Position numbers and translations under genes: made by a program. Positions 45,333 to 58,000 of a DNA stretch of 64,000 bases are shown one piece after another. Position 1 is the stretch's first letter; each line of letters starts with the position of its first letter. Under the pieces are notes generated by a model. It searched no databases and was not told the DNA's origin. It saw only the letters and a list, made by a program, of their open reading frames with translations. Source of the stretch: Halichondria panicea (taxonomy: Eukaryota > Porifera > Demospongiae > Suberitida > Halichondriidae); NCBI RefSeq assembly GCF_963675165.1, contig NC_087388.1, forward strand, positions 5,923,651 through 5,987,650, given 5' to 3'.

Positions 45333-47042
45333 ATGGCCGAATTGAACATAGGTTATGAAGCTCTTGTGAGCTGTCATGAAAAGCTGGTCTCTGAAATTGC
45401 TCAAGACCCAAAGCAGATGGCTGTCACATTATTCTAGCATCGCTTCATATTTGAGGATACAAAAGCTATAATCAATGAGCTAGACCGAACCAAAAGAGAT
45501 AAAGCGATATTACTAGTGGACAACATTGAAAGCAAAGTCAAGTCTTATCCAGAATTATATGAAAAATTCCTGTTCATTCTCGGTGAAAACAAATTGCTGT
45601 ATTGCGACCTTTTGAAATCGCTCCAAGAGGAGTATGAAATTATTGAAACCGAGTTTAAAGAAGGTAATTTGATTGCATAGACTAGGACTTGTGTGTAGAC
45701 TATGTATCTACTTAATGCATAGCTACTAAAAAGTGTGTGCACAAGCTACTACATTATGTACAGTCATGTGATCACTCATTTAGCCCCAGTTTATATTTTA
45801 CTTTGTGCAGGATATGACCCATTAAGCCTGCTACAACAATGCCATTTTGATTGTGGTTTTCACAGTATAAATATTTATATAGGCTTTGGGGAGCTATATT
45901 ACATTAGTATACAGTGCTGAAATTGTGTGTTCGTCTATATAGAAGTACCTATCATGGACGATGGAGATGGAGGGACACTACCTGATCCACTAGAGCACCC
46001 TCCTGATGACACTGAAGTAGGAGCGGACCTCAGAGCAAAAAACCAACAAAAGATTGAAAAGAAGGAAAACAAAAGGACCACTCTATGTCTCATCTTTTTG
46101 TTTGGGGTAACCTTATTGGGTGTAATGAGCACTTTTGGTTTAGTACTGCATTACAACAATCGGTATTTGCTCGTTGGTACTACCAATGTGGCACAAATTC
46201 ACCGGCAATCTGTGCCACTGATTGGAATACTTGACAATCCATCAACTTTTGATAGTGTTAGATTCTCAGAACCAACCAACGGAACAGACTTTGTCCCCAT
46301 TAGCTTCTATACATTGAGGAATTGCTCTTCTTCAGCTTCGTTCATAGATGTTGATATCAATGAGACAATGATTGGAAACTTTGGCTCCTCAACTGATAAG
46401 AGCAAGGCTGTTACTGAGTTGTATCTGGCAAGTAATACTACATTGACAGTAGATATAACCACTGACGTCATCCCAACCTATGCGACCAATCACTGTGTTG
46501 CATTTCTCCTTGTTTATGACGATTTTAGCAACTATATAAACTTTGTTTCCAATTCTTCAGAATTGGAAAATAATTTTTATCACAAAGAATGTATTGTTAA
46601 TGAAGATTCACAAACGATGAATATATCATTCGACACCCCATCGTACTACTATATTGGTGTGTATACAGATATTCCAACTGAAGCTACTACTTTCTCTTTA
46701 CACTTTGTTGGAAATTTTTTTCGATACGACATTTCAAACAGGAACGCTGGTTGCTCTATAGACTCTATTGTTGCTTTTTTAAGCTGCGAATTTTCTCCAA
46801 ATACTAATTCCATGTCCAAGGAAACTTGTATTGTTGGTTCTGTACCACCTAGTATTACATCATTAGGAATAAAAGGATCAAGTGTAAACTTTTACACTGC
46901 TGTCGTTTCAGCCACAAAAAGTGTGATCTATTCTAGTCTTCCTATAATTATTGTTGTTTGCATTATTTGCATTGTGAGTTCCATCTATTGTTGTTGTTTG
47001 TGTTATCAAACGAAGACCAAAGACCGTTATTTTGTACACTAG
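45333..47042 (+). pseudogene. Type A receptor A5, single nonsense codon in the CARD
   Basis: Exons 45333-45663, 45811-45864 and 45943-47042 join in phase (494 codons plus stop). The CARD exon matches A4 closely, but codon 35, CAG in A4, is TAG. Everything after it is open. In the third exon the acidic linker (GDGGTLPDPLEHPPDDTEVG) is joined directly to a basic stretch and membrane segment 1 (LCLIFLFGVTLLGVMSTFGL). The extracellular domain keeps all six Cys, and a second membrane segment (SSLPIIIVVCIICIVSSIY) is followed by a cytosolic Cys-rich, basic tail. A product could start at a later ATG without the CARD. One substitution would restore it, so it may be a recent loss or a polymorphism. 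Confidence 0.8.
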
Positions 47043-47939
47043 TTAACATTATTATGTATTGTATATTGCTTATGTTGAATTGATTCATGAATGTAGTTGT
47101 ATTCTTCAATTGGTAACAAAGAATTTATGACATGAATTAGTATTAAATCAAGTTATCTAGTGACTGTTAACTCTCAAAGCATATGTCTCATCTTATCTAT
47201 ACAGTAGGCCTATTACTACTTAATATCCAATATCCCTTTTCATTTTACCTTATCAACATGCAGAGAGAGTTTCGGAATTTCTTTGTATTTGATGCTTCTG
47301 CTTTTTCGGTTCGTCTTCTTGACCAGTCGAGATTTGTGTCTGTTTGCTATTAGCAGTGAGGTTTAGGAGGGTGTGGGGGCAGGTAGTGTGTGGGCGTGGA
47401 GTGGGTTATGATGGAACTGTGATCATATTATACGATCTATCAACTGCTCGAGTGGTACGAACTTCGTTTGATATATTTGAATTTGCGTTATGGTGACGAG
47501 TGAATAGTATAGGACATGACAAGTAACAAAAGGATGGTATAGTATGATATTGACCTCTAAACTTCTGGTACAATAAAGGGTGCACCATGTACCTTCTGCT
47601 TTGTTGCTAGGTATTATTCCCTATAGCCTGCATGGGTATACTACACATTTCCCTGGTACAAAAGATTCTTGTAGAATACATGATATATATAATATATAGA
47701 TGAAATGTGCATGGATGAAGTTTAAATTTTGACCAAGAATCCACACACACAAGCCCAGATTTTTATTATTCAGTCTATTATAAGGGCAGTGCTACCATAA
47801 TTACTCTTTTTTTATTTTTTTTCTCTGCAGGGAATGTTCTGAAGCCTGCTAAGGCAGTCATGCTTTGCGGCTTATATGCAATTATGCAATTACATTGCCA
47901 AAAGGCATTCAGTATTTTAAGCACTGCTACTGTAACATC
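47043..47939. other. Gene-free stretch with upstream-region remnant
   Basis: 47270-47470 matches the type A upstream region (gatgcttctgctttttcggt, cttgaccagtcgagatttgt, gggcaggtagtgtgtgggcg) but no CARD follows. 47820-47860 has the type B 3' flank word gggaatgttctgaagcctgc. Confidence 0.5.
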
Positions 47940-48300
47940 TGGTACGACTATTTGCAACGCCTTGAATGCTGGTGAAAAAGTTGAATACATGATACATTCA
48001 ATGCATTGCTAGTTTAGGCTTATCGTTGTCATTAGAGACTAATTGCCAGTGCTCTATGATTGGATGTGTTGTCAGCTTAATTGGCTTGTGTGATCTGCAA
48101 TATAAAAGTGCCTCGAGTTAAGATACCTTTGGTGGGATCAATGAAATTTCTTCACTTCACTGAATTGATGCTGGTCATTTCCATTATATTACCGCTATTG
48201 CTCAGTAACTTGCAGAGCTAACAACATCTGCTTCCATTTGGCTCTAGTTTTTCATAGACTGCACTAAGATCATCTAAAGCTGAGAACTTGGAGTCCATGA
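47940..48300 (-). pseudogene. Relic of a type B gene, B3
   Basis: Short pieces survive in order on the minus strand: the start of the Death domain (48295-48208, complement of cttccatttggctctag), the first small exon (complement of gatgctggtcatttccatta near 48170), and the acceptor border of the membrane exon (caacgccttgaatgctggtg near 47956). No coding capacity. Confidence 0.65.
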
Positions 48301-48849
48301 CAGTTTTTATTAGACTGTCTATAGCTATAATTGTTCACGATTTTCGGCATCATGTGAATACATAATGCATGTGTTTACCCAGTGTACACAGAGCCCTAAT
48401 GTAAAAGGGCAAAAATTGTCAATAGATATACTTATATAGCTGCTACTCAGCACATGGCCAGGGTGTAAACACTCTAAGGGTACAAACTAAAGTAATGGAA
48501 TGTTTATTAATGAAGTTTTGTTGAAATTCCACACACACAAGCCCAATAATAGTTGTGTATACTGCAGACTTTAGGGGGATTATTATAAGAACAGCGTTGC
48601 CAACTTGCCATTTGTTTTGCTGCTTGCTCCACATAAAGGGAGTGTTCTGAAGCCTACAAAGGTATATATAGTCATGCCTTGAGGCTTACATGCGGCTATG
48701 TGGATATAGGTATAGCACACTTCCTTGTGGAAAGTCATTGACTCACATTGTATATGCATGCATAAAAATCGCTTCATATAATTATACATGCATACAACAT
48801 TGTACTGGAGAAACTACTAAAAAATGTTTATCATGAAATGGAAGTTATA
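48301..48849. other. Type B flank
   Basis: Contains agtgttctgaagcctacaaa near 48640 and gactcacattgta near 48728, part of the type B 3' flank. No exon seen. Confidence 0.5.
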
Positions 48850-50641
48850 CTATGTATATGCAATAATAATTATGATTGCAAATACCAAAACAAAGAAATT
48901 TGGAGTGCACTGTTTTCTATTGCTACTTGGAGTGGGAGGTACTATAGCAACAACACACAATTCATCGTTTTCCTCAGTCATAGAAATACTAGATAGTGAA
49001 ACAGTACATTGCCTGATGTTGTCGTCATATAATATAACCGTGCACGTACTTATAGATTTCTCTGCAATCTCATGGATATTATATTGATGAGAAATTCCAG
49101 AGATGCGTAGATTGATGGTAGTAGGTACCATAGTAGTACAGATCACCAGACCAGCGTATAAATAGGAGTTTTTATTGAGCACTATCATCGCAGACAACCG
49201 ACTTCGGTTTAAACAAAATTTAAACAAAAAACCAGTTTGTATGCCAGTCTTCTGATTCAGAAACTCGGTATAATTATACTTCCAGGTCATCATATATCGC
49301 TAGAATAACTGGGCAATCACATGAGCTGGACACAATAGCTTGAGATGGGGTAATTGAATATGTTAGACTGGACCCATTCAAATAATAGCCTTCGTCAACG
49401 TGTTGTATTGGTCTAGTTACGCTGAAAGAGATCGGTTTATTCACAGCAACATGGTCAACATCCAGTTCTTGACAATCGTTGACTGTGAAGTCAATGAGAA
49501 ATCCTCGAGAAAGCTGGTTCTTTTCAATTACAGTGAGACTTATCGAGTCATGTGTACTCTTGATAAATGAGTTAACAAAGATTGCAGACATTTCAGGAAG
49601 TTGACATATGCTGTTTACATTGATGTTTAGGGGTGATGCAGGAAGAACAGTATTCATGTCTGTTGTAGAAAATGTAGGCTCTTCAAAACCAGTAGTGGGC
49701 TGAGTGGGCGGAGTTGACGTTATTGTCCATGGAGATTCAGAAACATTAGTGGGCAGAGTTGATGTTGTCCATGGAGGTTCAGAAACAGTAGTAGTTGGAA
49801 ACACTAAAGAATTTTCAGAACCAGTAGTGGGCGGAGTTGACGTATCAGTATGAGATAGCTCTAGTGTGAGAACAGGCAGTAAGACTGCTAAGACCACCAC
49901 TGTTAGTACCACAATGACAACCAGTAAGATTATTATCGTCAAGAGCCACGACCATTTGCATCGCCTTGAATGCTGATGAAAAAAGTTGAATAAATAATAC
50001 ATTAAATATAATGCTAGTTAAGGCTTACCGTTGTTACTAGAGACTGATCGCCAGTGCTGGATATGTCTCCATGATTGGTGTCAGCTTTGCTTGTGTGATC
50101 TGCATTCAGTGCATTCATGTTGTGAATAATTATATAGAAGTGTCTATATAGAGTTAATTTACCTTTGGTGGGATCAATGGAATTTTTCTGCTTCACTGTA
50201 TTGATGCTGGTCATTTCCATTGTGCCGCTATCAGACCCTTAATAGAGTATAATATAATGATTGTAATTCCGAGCAGGTATAGCACTAACCATTAGTAGCC
50301 AGCTGCAGTGAAGAGGAACTCAGTCTGTACTCTGTATTTCCGGTAGCTTTAGTAAGACATCTTTCGACCACCTTTGCGAGATCATTGTGCCCAACACTAG
50401 AACGTGAGAGAGCCTCAAACACGTCTGTCCAGTTTCTCTCACCACCTTTTAGCCACTCTGATAGACCCTCAAGATAGCAGTTATCAGGATCTTCACGACA
50501 TCTTATATTGATAGTTTCAATAGTAGAATTATTAACTTGCAGAGCTAACAGCATCTGCTTCCATTTGGCTCTAGCTTGCAATGTTGCTTCATAGACTGCA
50601 CTAAGATCATCTAAAGTTATTGAGAGTTTGGAGTCGGCCAT
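48850..50641 (-). pseudogene. Type B receptor B4 without CARD, frameshift in the extracellular domain
   Basis: Minus exons 50641-50290 (Death domain from ATG, MADSKLSITLDDLSAVYEA), 50237-50163, 50099-50029 and 49972-48850 join in phase. The last exon starts HSRRCKWSWLL and a long membrane segment, then a stalk of about 75 residues rich in Ser/Thr/Pro with a repeated (V)SE(S/P)PWT motif. At about 49272 four extra bases (within tataattatac) shift the frame and give a stop after AIYDDLEV. The other frame continues YTEFLNQKTGIQTGF to the usual hydrophobic tail. No CARD exon precedes it. The truncated protein would keep the Death domain, membrane segment and half of the outside domain. Confidence 0.8.
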
Positions 50642-51354
50642 AACAATAATTATATAGCTAAAATTAATGATTCACTGTTTCTCTCAGTATGCATGTGGTT
50701 GGCTAACTGTACACAAAGATGTATAAAAAAGGGCATCAGATACAACACAAGCCACACCAAGGCATAACCAGTATACAGTGGCCCAGATGGTCACCCGCCA
50801 CTGCTATGGCCACTGCTATGGCTACTGCCAATTGCAAAGAATCACCATGCATATGGCAGCCCGGCCCCCTTATCTCCTGGCGGTATACCAGTCATGCAGG
50901 TGTTCACATCAATCAAGTTAACGCTGAATATACTTTTAACTTTGTTTTGCATGCTTGCCCTGCTGGGAATGTTCTGAAGCCTGCTAAGGTAGTCATATAC
51001 TTAATAATCGAGTTAAGTACTGCTATACATGCATATGTACTATATAGGTATCCAAGCATGTAGCCGTAACTTATGGCTACATAATTTATGGCATAAGATA
51101 GCGTGGGAGTCAGCAAACGCGGGGAACAGCATGTAGCCATAGGATAGCGTGGGAGTCAGCACACGCAGGGGATGCATAGTCTATAGATAAGCAAAACAGT
51201 TTGTGAAACCACTTATAGGAGTATTAATCAGGATACTTAGACATAGTTATTTTGTTGCTCACTGACTCACATTGTAATAAAAGCAAATTGCTATAAATTA
51301 TACTTACAACTATAATTAGTATACATTATAATGAGCTATACCATAATTAATTAA
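50642..51354. repeat. Flank between B4 and B5
   Basis: Matches 34.93-35.43 kb. The word agcgtgggagtcagca(a/c)acgc occurs twice here (near 51100 and 51143) against once near 35244. No exon seen. Confidence 0.6.
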
Positions 51355-53832
51355 TTAAACTGTAAATAATAGCGTTATTGCAGATACTAAAACAAAGAAA
51401 TTAGCAGTGCACTGTTTGCCGTTGTTAGGGGGAGTACAAGTAGGAGCAAGAGGAGATAGTCTCGGAGATACCAGAGCAACAACACACAGTTCATCGTTTT
51501 CCTGGTACACATTAGAGAGCGAATTTATAGTACAGGTGTTGATGTAGTGATGGATAACGGTGCACCTGCTCAAGGGTTTCTCCGCAATCGCAAGGATATT
51601 ATATTGGTAAGAAATTTCAGAGAGGCGTAGATTGATGGTAGTATGTACAATAGTGGTACAGATCACCAGACCAGCGTATAAATAGGAGTTTTTATCAACC
51701 ACTATTTTTGTAGACAGCTCGTCTCGATTGAAGCAAAAGTCAACGATAAAACCAGTTTGTATACCAGTTTTCTGATTCAGAAACTCGTTATATATTTCCA
51801 GGTCATTATATATCACTAGAATAACTGGGCAATCACATGAGCTGGACACAATATCTTGAGATGGGGTAATTGAATATGTTAGACTGGACCCATCCAAATA
51901 ATAGCCTTCGTCAACGTGTTGTATTGGTCCAGTTACATCCAAAGACAACGACTTATTCATTACTGTACGTTCAACATCCAATTTTTGACAATCGTTGATC
52001 GTGAAGTCAATGAAGGCCCCTTGAGGCAGCCAGCTCCCTCCGAATATAGATAAAATTAAGAAATCGATTGTATGTTTGATAAATGAGTCAACGAAGATTG
52101 CTGACACTTTAGGCAGTTGATATATGCTGTTTACATTGATGGGTAGGTCTGATGCAGGAGTCGTGCCACCTGCTACGGTGACGTCTATTGTAGCTGTATG
52201 AAATGTACTCACTGTTGGAGTCGATTCAGAAACAGTAGTATATACGATGGGTGGAGGTGAAGTTGACGTATCAGAATGAGATAGCTCTAGTTTGAGAACA
52301 GGCAGTAAGACTGCTAAGACCACCACTGTTAGTACCACAATGACAACCAATAGGATTATTATCGTCAACAGCCACGACCATTTGCAACGCCTTGAATGCT
52401 GAAGAAAGTTAAATTAAATTCGCATTCATTGTCATGCATGCACAGCCACATGCATCTGCACATGCACATGAGTACATGAAAGTAACTAGTTTAAGCTTAC
52501 CATTGTCACCAGAGATTGATCGCCAATGCTGGATACTTCTTCGTGATTGGTGTCAGTTTGGTTTTCATGATCTGCATTCATGCAATGTTGTTATAAAATT
52601 ATGTGGCTCCTGATAGTTTGGAGTGTATTTATATACCTGTAGTGATGTCAAGCTGACTTTTCTGCTTCACCTCACTGATGTTAGTCATTTCTATTATGCC
52701 GCTATCAGACGCTTAAGGAGTATAATAATGATTGTAACTCCGAGCAGGTATATGTACCACTAACCATTAGTAGCCAGTGAAGATGAACTCAGTCTGTACT
52801 CTGTATTTCCGGTAGCTTTAGTAAGACGTCTTTCGACCACCTTAGCGAGATCACTGTGCCCAATACTAGAGCGTGAGAGAGCCTCAAACACGTCTGTCCA
52901 GTTTCTCTCTTCACCTTTTAACCACTCTGATAGACCCTCAAGATAGCAGTTATCAGGATCTTCACTACATCTTATATTGATAGTTTCAATAGTAGTATTA
53001 TTAAGTTGCAGAGCTAACAACATCTGCTTCCATTTGGCTCTAGCTTGAAATGTTGCTTCATAGACTGCACTAAGATCATTCAAAGTTATTGGATTTTGGA
53101 GTCCTTCACGATGGTTAGAGCGATTATGCATACCTGCTGAGTTTGCTTGATCCACAGCTTCTAAGGCCTTGCAAAGTCAATTTGTAGTTTCTCAGGCCCT
53201 GCGCTTGGAAATTGACAGCTTTAAAAAAAAGTTAAATATCACGTGACCTCAAATTAAAGGCACTAAAAGAAAAGAAAAGGAAAAATGTTTATGGGTTTTT
53301 GATCATGAATAATTATAATTATGACTAAAATTAATTAATGAAAATTATGCACTTCTGCTTATTAAGGAAGTTAGGGGTGTGTTTTCAATTAAAATTCTAT
53401 GAATATCATTATCATTAATATTTATCAAATGCCTCTTGCTATTTTAGAAATAATAGCTTGAGAAACTACAAATTGACTTTGCTTGGCCTAACTCCTTGTA
53501 CTTCATCCACAGCTTCTAACTCCTTGTACTTATCTGTAAGCACTGATAAGAGGAGGTCATCATGTCGCTCGTTCCTTTCCCGAAGTATTGTAATGAATTT
53601 ATCATAAGTTCCCTGAAAACTTTTGACTTTTGCATGCTTGCAATTTTAGCACTAGTATTCTGGCTTTATCCGTGTTTGTTTTGTCAAGCTGATTGATTTC
53701 CTGATTCGTTTCGTATGGTATTAAATGGTTTTGAAACATAACTCCAGCATTTCCTCCCGGATCTGAAGCAAAGTCAGCAACTAGCTGCTCGTTGCAGCTC
53801 ACCAATACATTGTAACCAACATTTGTTGTCAT
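51355..53832 (-). CDS. Type B receptor B5: Death domain, membrane segment, extracellular domain; CARD exon disrupted
   Basis: From ATG 53131, exons 53131-52765, 52711-52637, 52571-52501 and 52398-51355 give 518 residues without a break. Residues 10-120 are a Death-like helical domain (LEGLSEWLKGEERNWTDVFE). Then a linker, the basic HSRRCKWSWLL, a membrane segment (TIIILLVVIVVLTVVVLAVL), a short stalk, and the outside domain with SSLTYSITPSQ, CDCPVILVIYNDLEIYNEF, and ELCVVALVSP, then a hydrophobic C-terminus (ANFFVLVSAITLLFTV). Upstream, a CARD exon starts at ATG 53832 (MTTNVGYNVLVSCNEQLVAD) but has a 4-base insertion near 53636 and a 312-bp MITE at 53171-53482. A product without CARD, from 53131, would need its own promoter. 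Confidence 0.7.
53171..53482. mobile_element. MITE inserted in the B5 CARD exon
   Basis: 312 bp with inverted ends starting gcaaagtcaatttgtagttt and ending with the complement. It splits the end of the CARD exon (compare 25164-25200); the local word ccacagcttctaa is present on both sides. The flanks aaggcctt and ttggccta are similar but not identical, so the target duplication is uncertain. Confidence 0.75.
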
Positions 53833-54559
53833 ATTGCACCACTCACAGACCTGCCATGCAATAAATGTATAGCATTCTTATACCAATGTTGTCTCAATAC
53901 TTACAGTCTTTGCCAGAGTGTAGATTGAAATAGAGATTCTACTGAGGTTTTAAGTTGCAGCTAGCTTCATATGCACACTGGCGTAACATTTTTAATTAAT
54001 GTATCCCAAAAAGAGCTATAGTATTCATTACAGGGGATTTTTCTTTTCAGTACATGCAGTCATGAGATTGAGTGTGAGAGCTTATTCATGCACTGTTACA
54101 CTTGCACTGCACATGTTGCATAAAGGTTCCATATGGAATGCACAGAATTCAAGTTAAGACATCATGTCTCAGCCTATCAACAGTATTATAACACTCCTAG
54201 CTGACAACGTCCAGTCAGATTGTTGGAACTCTTCAGTCTGTACACATTCTTTGAATAGAGACGTCAGTTGAGGTGGGATAAAAGTTTACTCCGACGGAAT
54301 TTCTCTGTCAAATTATGTATGCGGACACCGAGGTGCTTGTCAAGACCGGAAACACGATCATGGCTGCATGTGCAGATAACTTGCTACAGCAGATGCCACA
54401 CCTGCATGCATGGGATGATTAGAATGACATTCATTAGCTGAACAAACACACAACTCCCCCAGAGCCACTATGAATATTATTCACAGGACCACCATGCTAC
54501 TACGATTTTAATAAAGAACGTGACAATGTTAACTTGTCTACACCATTATCCCTACAACG
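53833..54559. promoter_or_regulatory. B5-A6 intergenic region
   Basis: Holds the type B 5' non-coding exon border (complement of cttacagtctttgccagag near 53902) and the conserved blocks also seen at 25.7-26.5 and 43.9-44.1 kb. No coding exon seen. Confidence 0.5.
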
Positions 54560-55068
54560 CCAACAGTATTTTCAGGGAGTTATAGCAGCACAGTGTGTGA
54601 ACATAGACTCACACATTTCTGTACTAGCTAGCTGAGTTACCTGGTAATGTGGCAGAGACAGTTCAGTGCAGGATTTCTTTCTCTTTGATGGCTTTTGCCT
54701 CTTCGGTTTGTCTTCTTGACCAGTTGAGATTTGCCGACATCTCCTCTGTTTGTTACTAGCAGTGAGGTTGAGATGGAGTGTGTGGGGGCGGGTAGTGTGT
54801 GGGCGTGGAGTGGGTTAGGAACAGTGACCGTACAATCTCTATTGGCTGCTTGAGTGGTACAAAAGTCGTTTGATTGGACGAATGAATGTTGGAACAGGAG
54901 GGATTGGGTATATACCAGAGTTAGTTTTAACTTAATGAGATCATGAATAATTTTGCTCTAATTAGTCAAGTTATCACACCACCTCAGGCTCTGCTATAAG
55001 ATTGGGGGTGGGGCTCATTTTCATAATAATAATGCTAAAAGCTTATTGTTCACTTACTGTCAAGCATC
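54560..55068 (+). promoter_or_regulatory. Type A upstream region of A6
   Basis: Full-length version: cacacatttctgtactagct, then gaccagttgagatttgccga, then gggcgggtagtgtgtgggcg (near 54788), then attgggggtggggctcattt (near 55000), 50 bases before the ATG. The order and spacing match those before A2. Confidence 0.55.
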
Positions 55069-58000
55069 ATGTCTGAGTCAGCTGAGTACAAAGCATTCAA
55101 GGACTGTCACAGCAGTCTTATTACTTGCATCAAGCAGTCTCCCAAAGATATCTGTGATCATTTACTCCCTTTTGAGATTCTAGCACCAAACGATCGAGAT
55201 TATCTCAAGAATGACACTCATGATGATGGTGACAAAGCACGACGAATACTTGATGCTGTACTGCTCCAGATGGAAAATAGTCCACTGGTTTTTCATTCAT
55301 TCGTTAGTGCTCTTGAAAAAGCTGGTAGTTTTACGAAGGCTGGTGTACAAAGACTCAAGGATGCATTACAGAGACGAAATCAAGAACAGTGCGATCAAAG
55401 TCAAAGAATAGAAGAGAGTGGTAGGTTGTATAAATATAAATCCTAGATTGTATTATGAAAACCCAACTCATGGATTACTATGTATGCAGCCAATATCCGT
55501 AAGACATTGTTAACTGACCTATTTTTATGATGCCTATACTGGACTATAGCGGGTTCCGAATTAAAGAAGCGTATGAAAGGATTGAAGCCCAGATCTAGAG
55601 TCAGCGATGCATGAAAGCATACCCAACCAATCAAATAACTGTATAATTATATTATAGACTCTATATAATTATATCTAAATCTACAACAATTTTCACCTCA
55701 CTAGTCTAGCTGGAATTAAAAGGAGAAATCAGAGTACACTAATTGACCTTACGTGCCAATGTGTATATAGAATAGTGTATAGAGCAATCTCACTTCACAC
55801 TCTGTATAGTAGTTGATTTTAATAATTTAAGGCTTACAAAGGCTTGCATTTCACGTGAGTTGAAAAGTGACTTAAGTGTGTGAAAAGCAAATTAATCTCA
55901 GTTCACTGATTTTGTATATACAGGATATGAGAGCTATCCAATAAACCTGCTACAACCATTTCCTATGCCGTTTGGATTTGTCATGGCTGACGAAACTATA
56001 TCAGGTACTTTCTTTATAATTATAAAGGCTCTATTTATAATAGGAACTGTACTGTAACACAATAGTGGTACTGGCTTCTTTTCTTCATACATGTACTGTA
56101 CTACTATATACATAGGCATTCTTGAATTACCCTCCGTGGATGATAAAGAGACACTACCTAATCCATTAGAGCACCCTCCTGATGACGCTGAAGTAGGAGC
56201 AGACCTCAGAGCAGCTGCAACAAGTCGACAAGAAGCCCCTACTGGTATATATGTGAATGGAATTAACAGTTGTGCTATAATGTGTGTTTACTAATTGCTA
56301 CAGTTGATACATTTGAAGGACGATTGCTACAAACCTTCCAAAGTAGAGAATTTGAACAAGCCATTGAGCTTCTATCTCAGGCTGAAAGTCAGTACATTGA
56401 TCTGAGAGGTGTGTCTGATGCAGATGGCAAAACTCTCCTTCATCTTGCATGTCGTAATGACTGGATGGACTGGCATGGCATTGTGTGTAGCCTCATCGAT
56501 AAACACCATTGCGATGTCACAGCAGTAGATGAAGATGGGAACACACCTCTTCATGAGGCATATCAATGTGGCAATCTCTTATCAGTAAAGTATCTGCTTA
56601 GCTTACCGACTTGTAATCCTGATGCAGTCAACAAGCACGAGTACACTGTGCTGAGAATGGCCCTTGAAAAGAATGACAGAAAATCTGTAAGAAATCTTTT
56701 AGCGACAGGACGAGTCGATCCTAGGAAAGGTAGCTCATGTGGTCATACATATCCAGAACTACTTGCAATAAATCAGCTTCAACCACAACCACAAAATTAC
56801 GATGGCTCAGCTCTTCAAATGGTGACTCAGTTCGCAAAATGTATGGAGAGTAGCAAATGCAGTATTTGCCCGCCTTTCACTTCTTATTGCTTGCGAGATA
56901 CCCTCCATAAAATCTTGAAGAATCGTGATCAAGTTTCAATCCCTAAAATAGTAGATTGTATTAAAGAGAACATGTTGCCTCTTCCAGCAAACCCAGACAA
57001 GATTCATGATTTGCTTGTGGATATTCAAAGCTTGTCAGACGAGTTTAACATATGTACTAATGAATTAGGGGAACTTCAAGTTCAAAGAAGAGACACAGCT
57101 TTAAGTATGTTACAGTAGCTCTATTGCATTATAACTATAACTGTGTCATAATTATGTATACAGGATATGAGAGCTATCCAGTGAGCCTGCTACAACCATT
57201 TCCTATGCCGTCTGGATTTGTCATAGCTAATGAAACTATATCAGGTACTTACCGTATAGCGGGTATATTTCGAGGGTACAAATGTTCGCGGTTTTCGCGG
57301 ATTGAGTCTGTACCGCGAAAATTTATACCCACGAAAATTTATGAATAGTAGGCGTGTTCAGTATTATGGATTCGAGGCTAACGGTGTGGCGGTACAGCTG
57401 CATGTTGATGTGCGCATGCGCCAAAAGGCTGGAACTCAGACCACGAAAATAAAATCTGCGAAATCCTTTGTAGAGGTCCATCCGCGAAAATTTATACCCT
57501 AGAAATATACCCGCTATACGGTATGTTATACAGAAGGCTATGTATAGGAAATTATAACTATGCTGATACAGCTCTTGTGCCAAATATAGTTAGCTATGAT
57601 GCAGTGCTAGTATCTCTTCTTTTCTTGTGTAGTTCTTGAGTTACCTACCATGGGCGATGGGGATGGAGAGACACTACCTGATCCATTAGAGCACCCTCCT
57701 GATGACGCTGAAGTGGGAGCGGACCTCAGAGCAGCTGCAATAAGTCGACAAGAAGCCCCCACTGGTATGTGACTGTAGTACTTGTGCGATAATTATGACG
57801 GATGTATTAACACAATTGCAGTTGATTCATTTGAAGGACGATTGCTGCAAACCTTCCAAAGTGGAGAATTTTACCAAGCCATTGAGATTCTATCTAAAGC
57901 TGAATATCAGTCCATTGATCTGAGGAGTGTGTCTGATGCAGATGGTAAAACACTCCTTCATCTTGCATGTCGCAAAGGCGGAGTAGACTGGAAGAGCATT

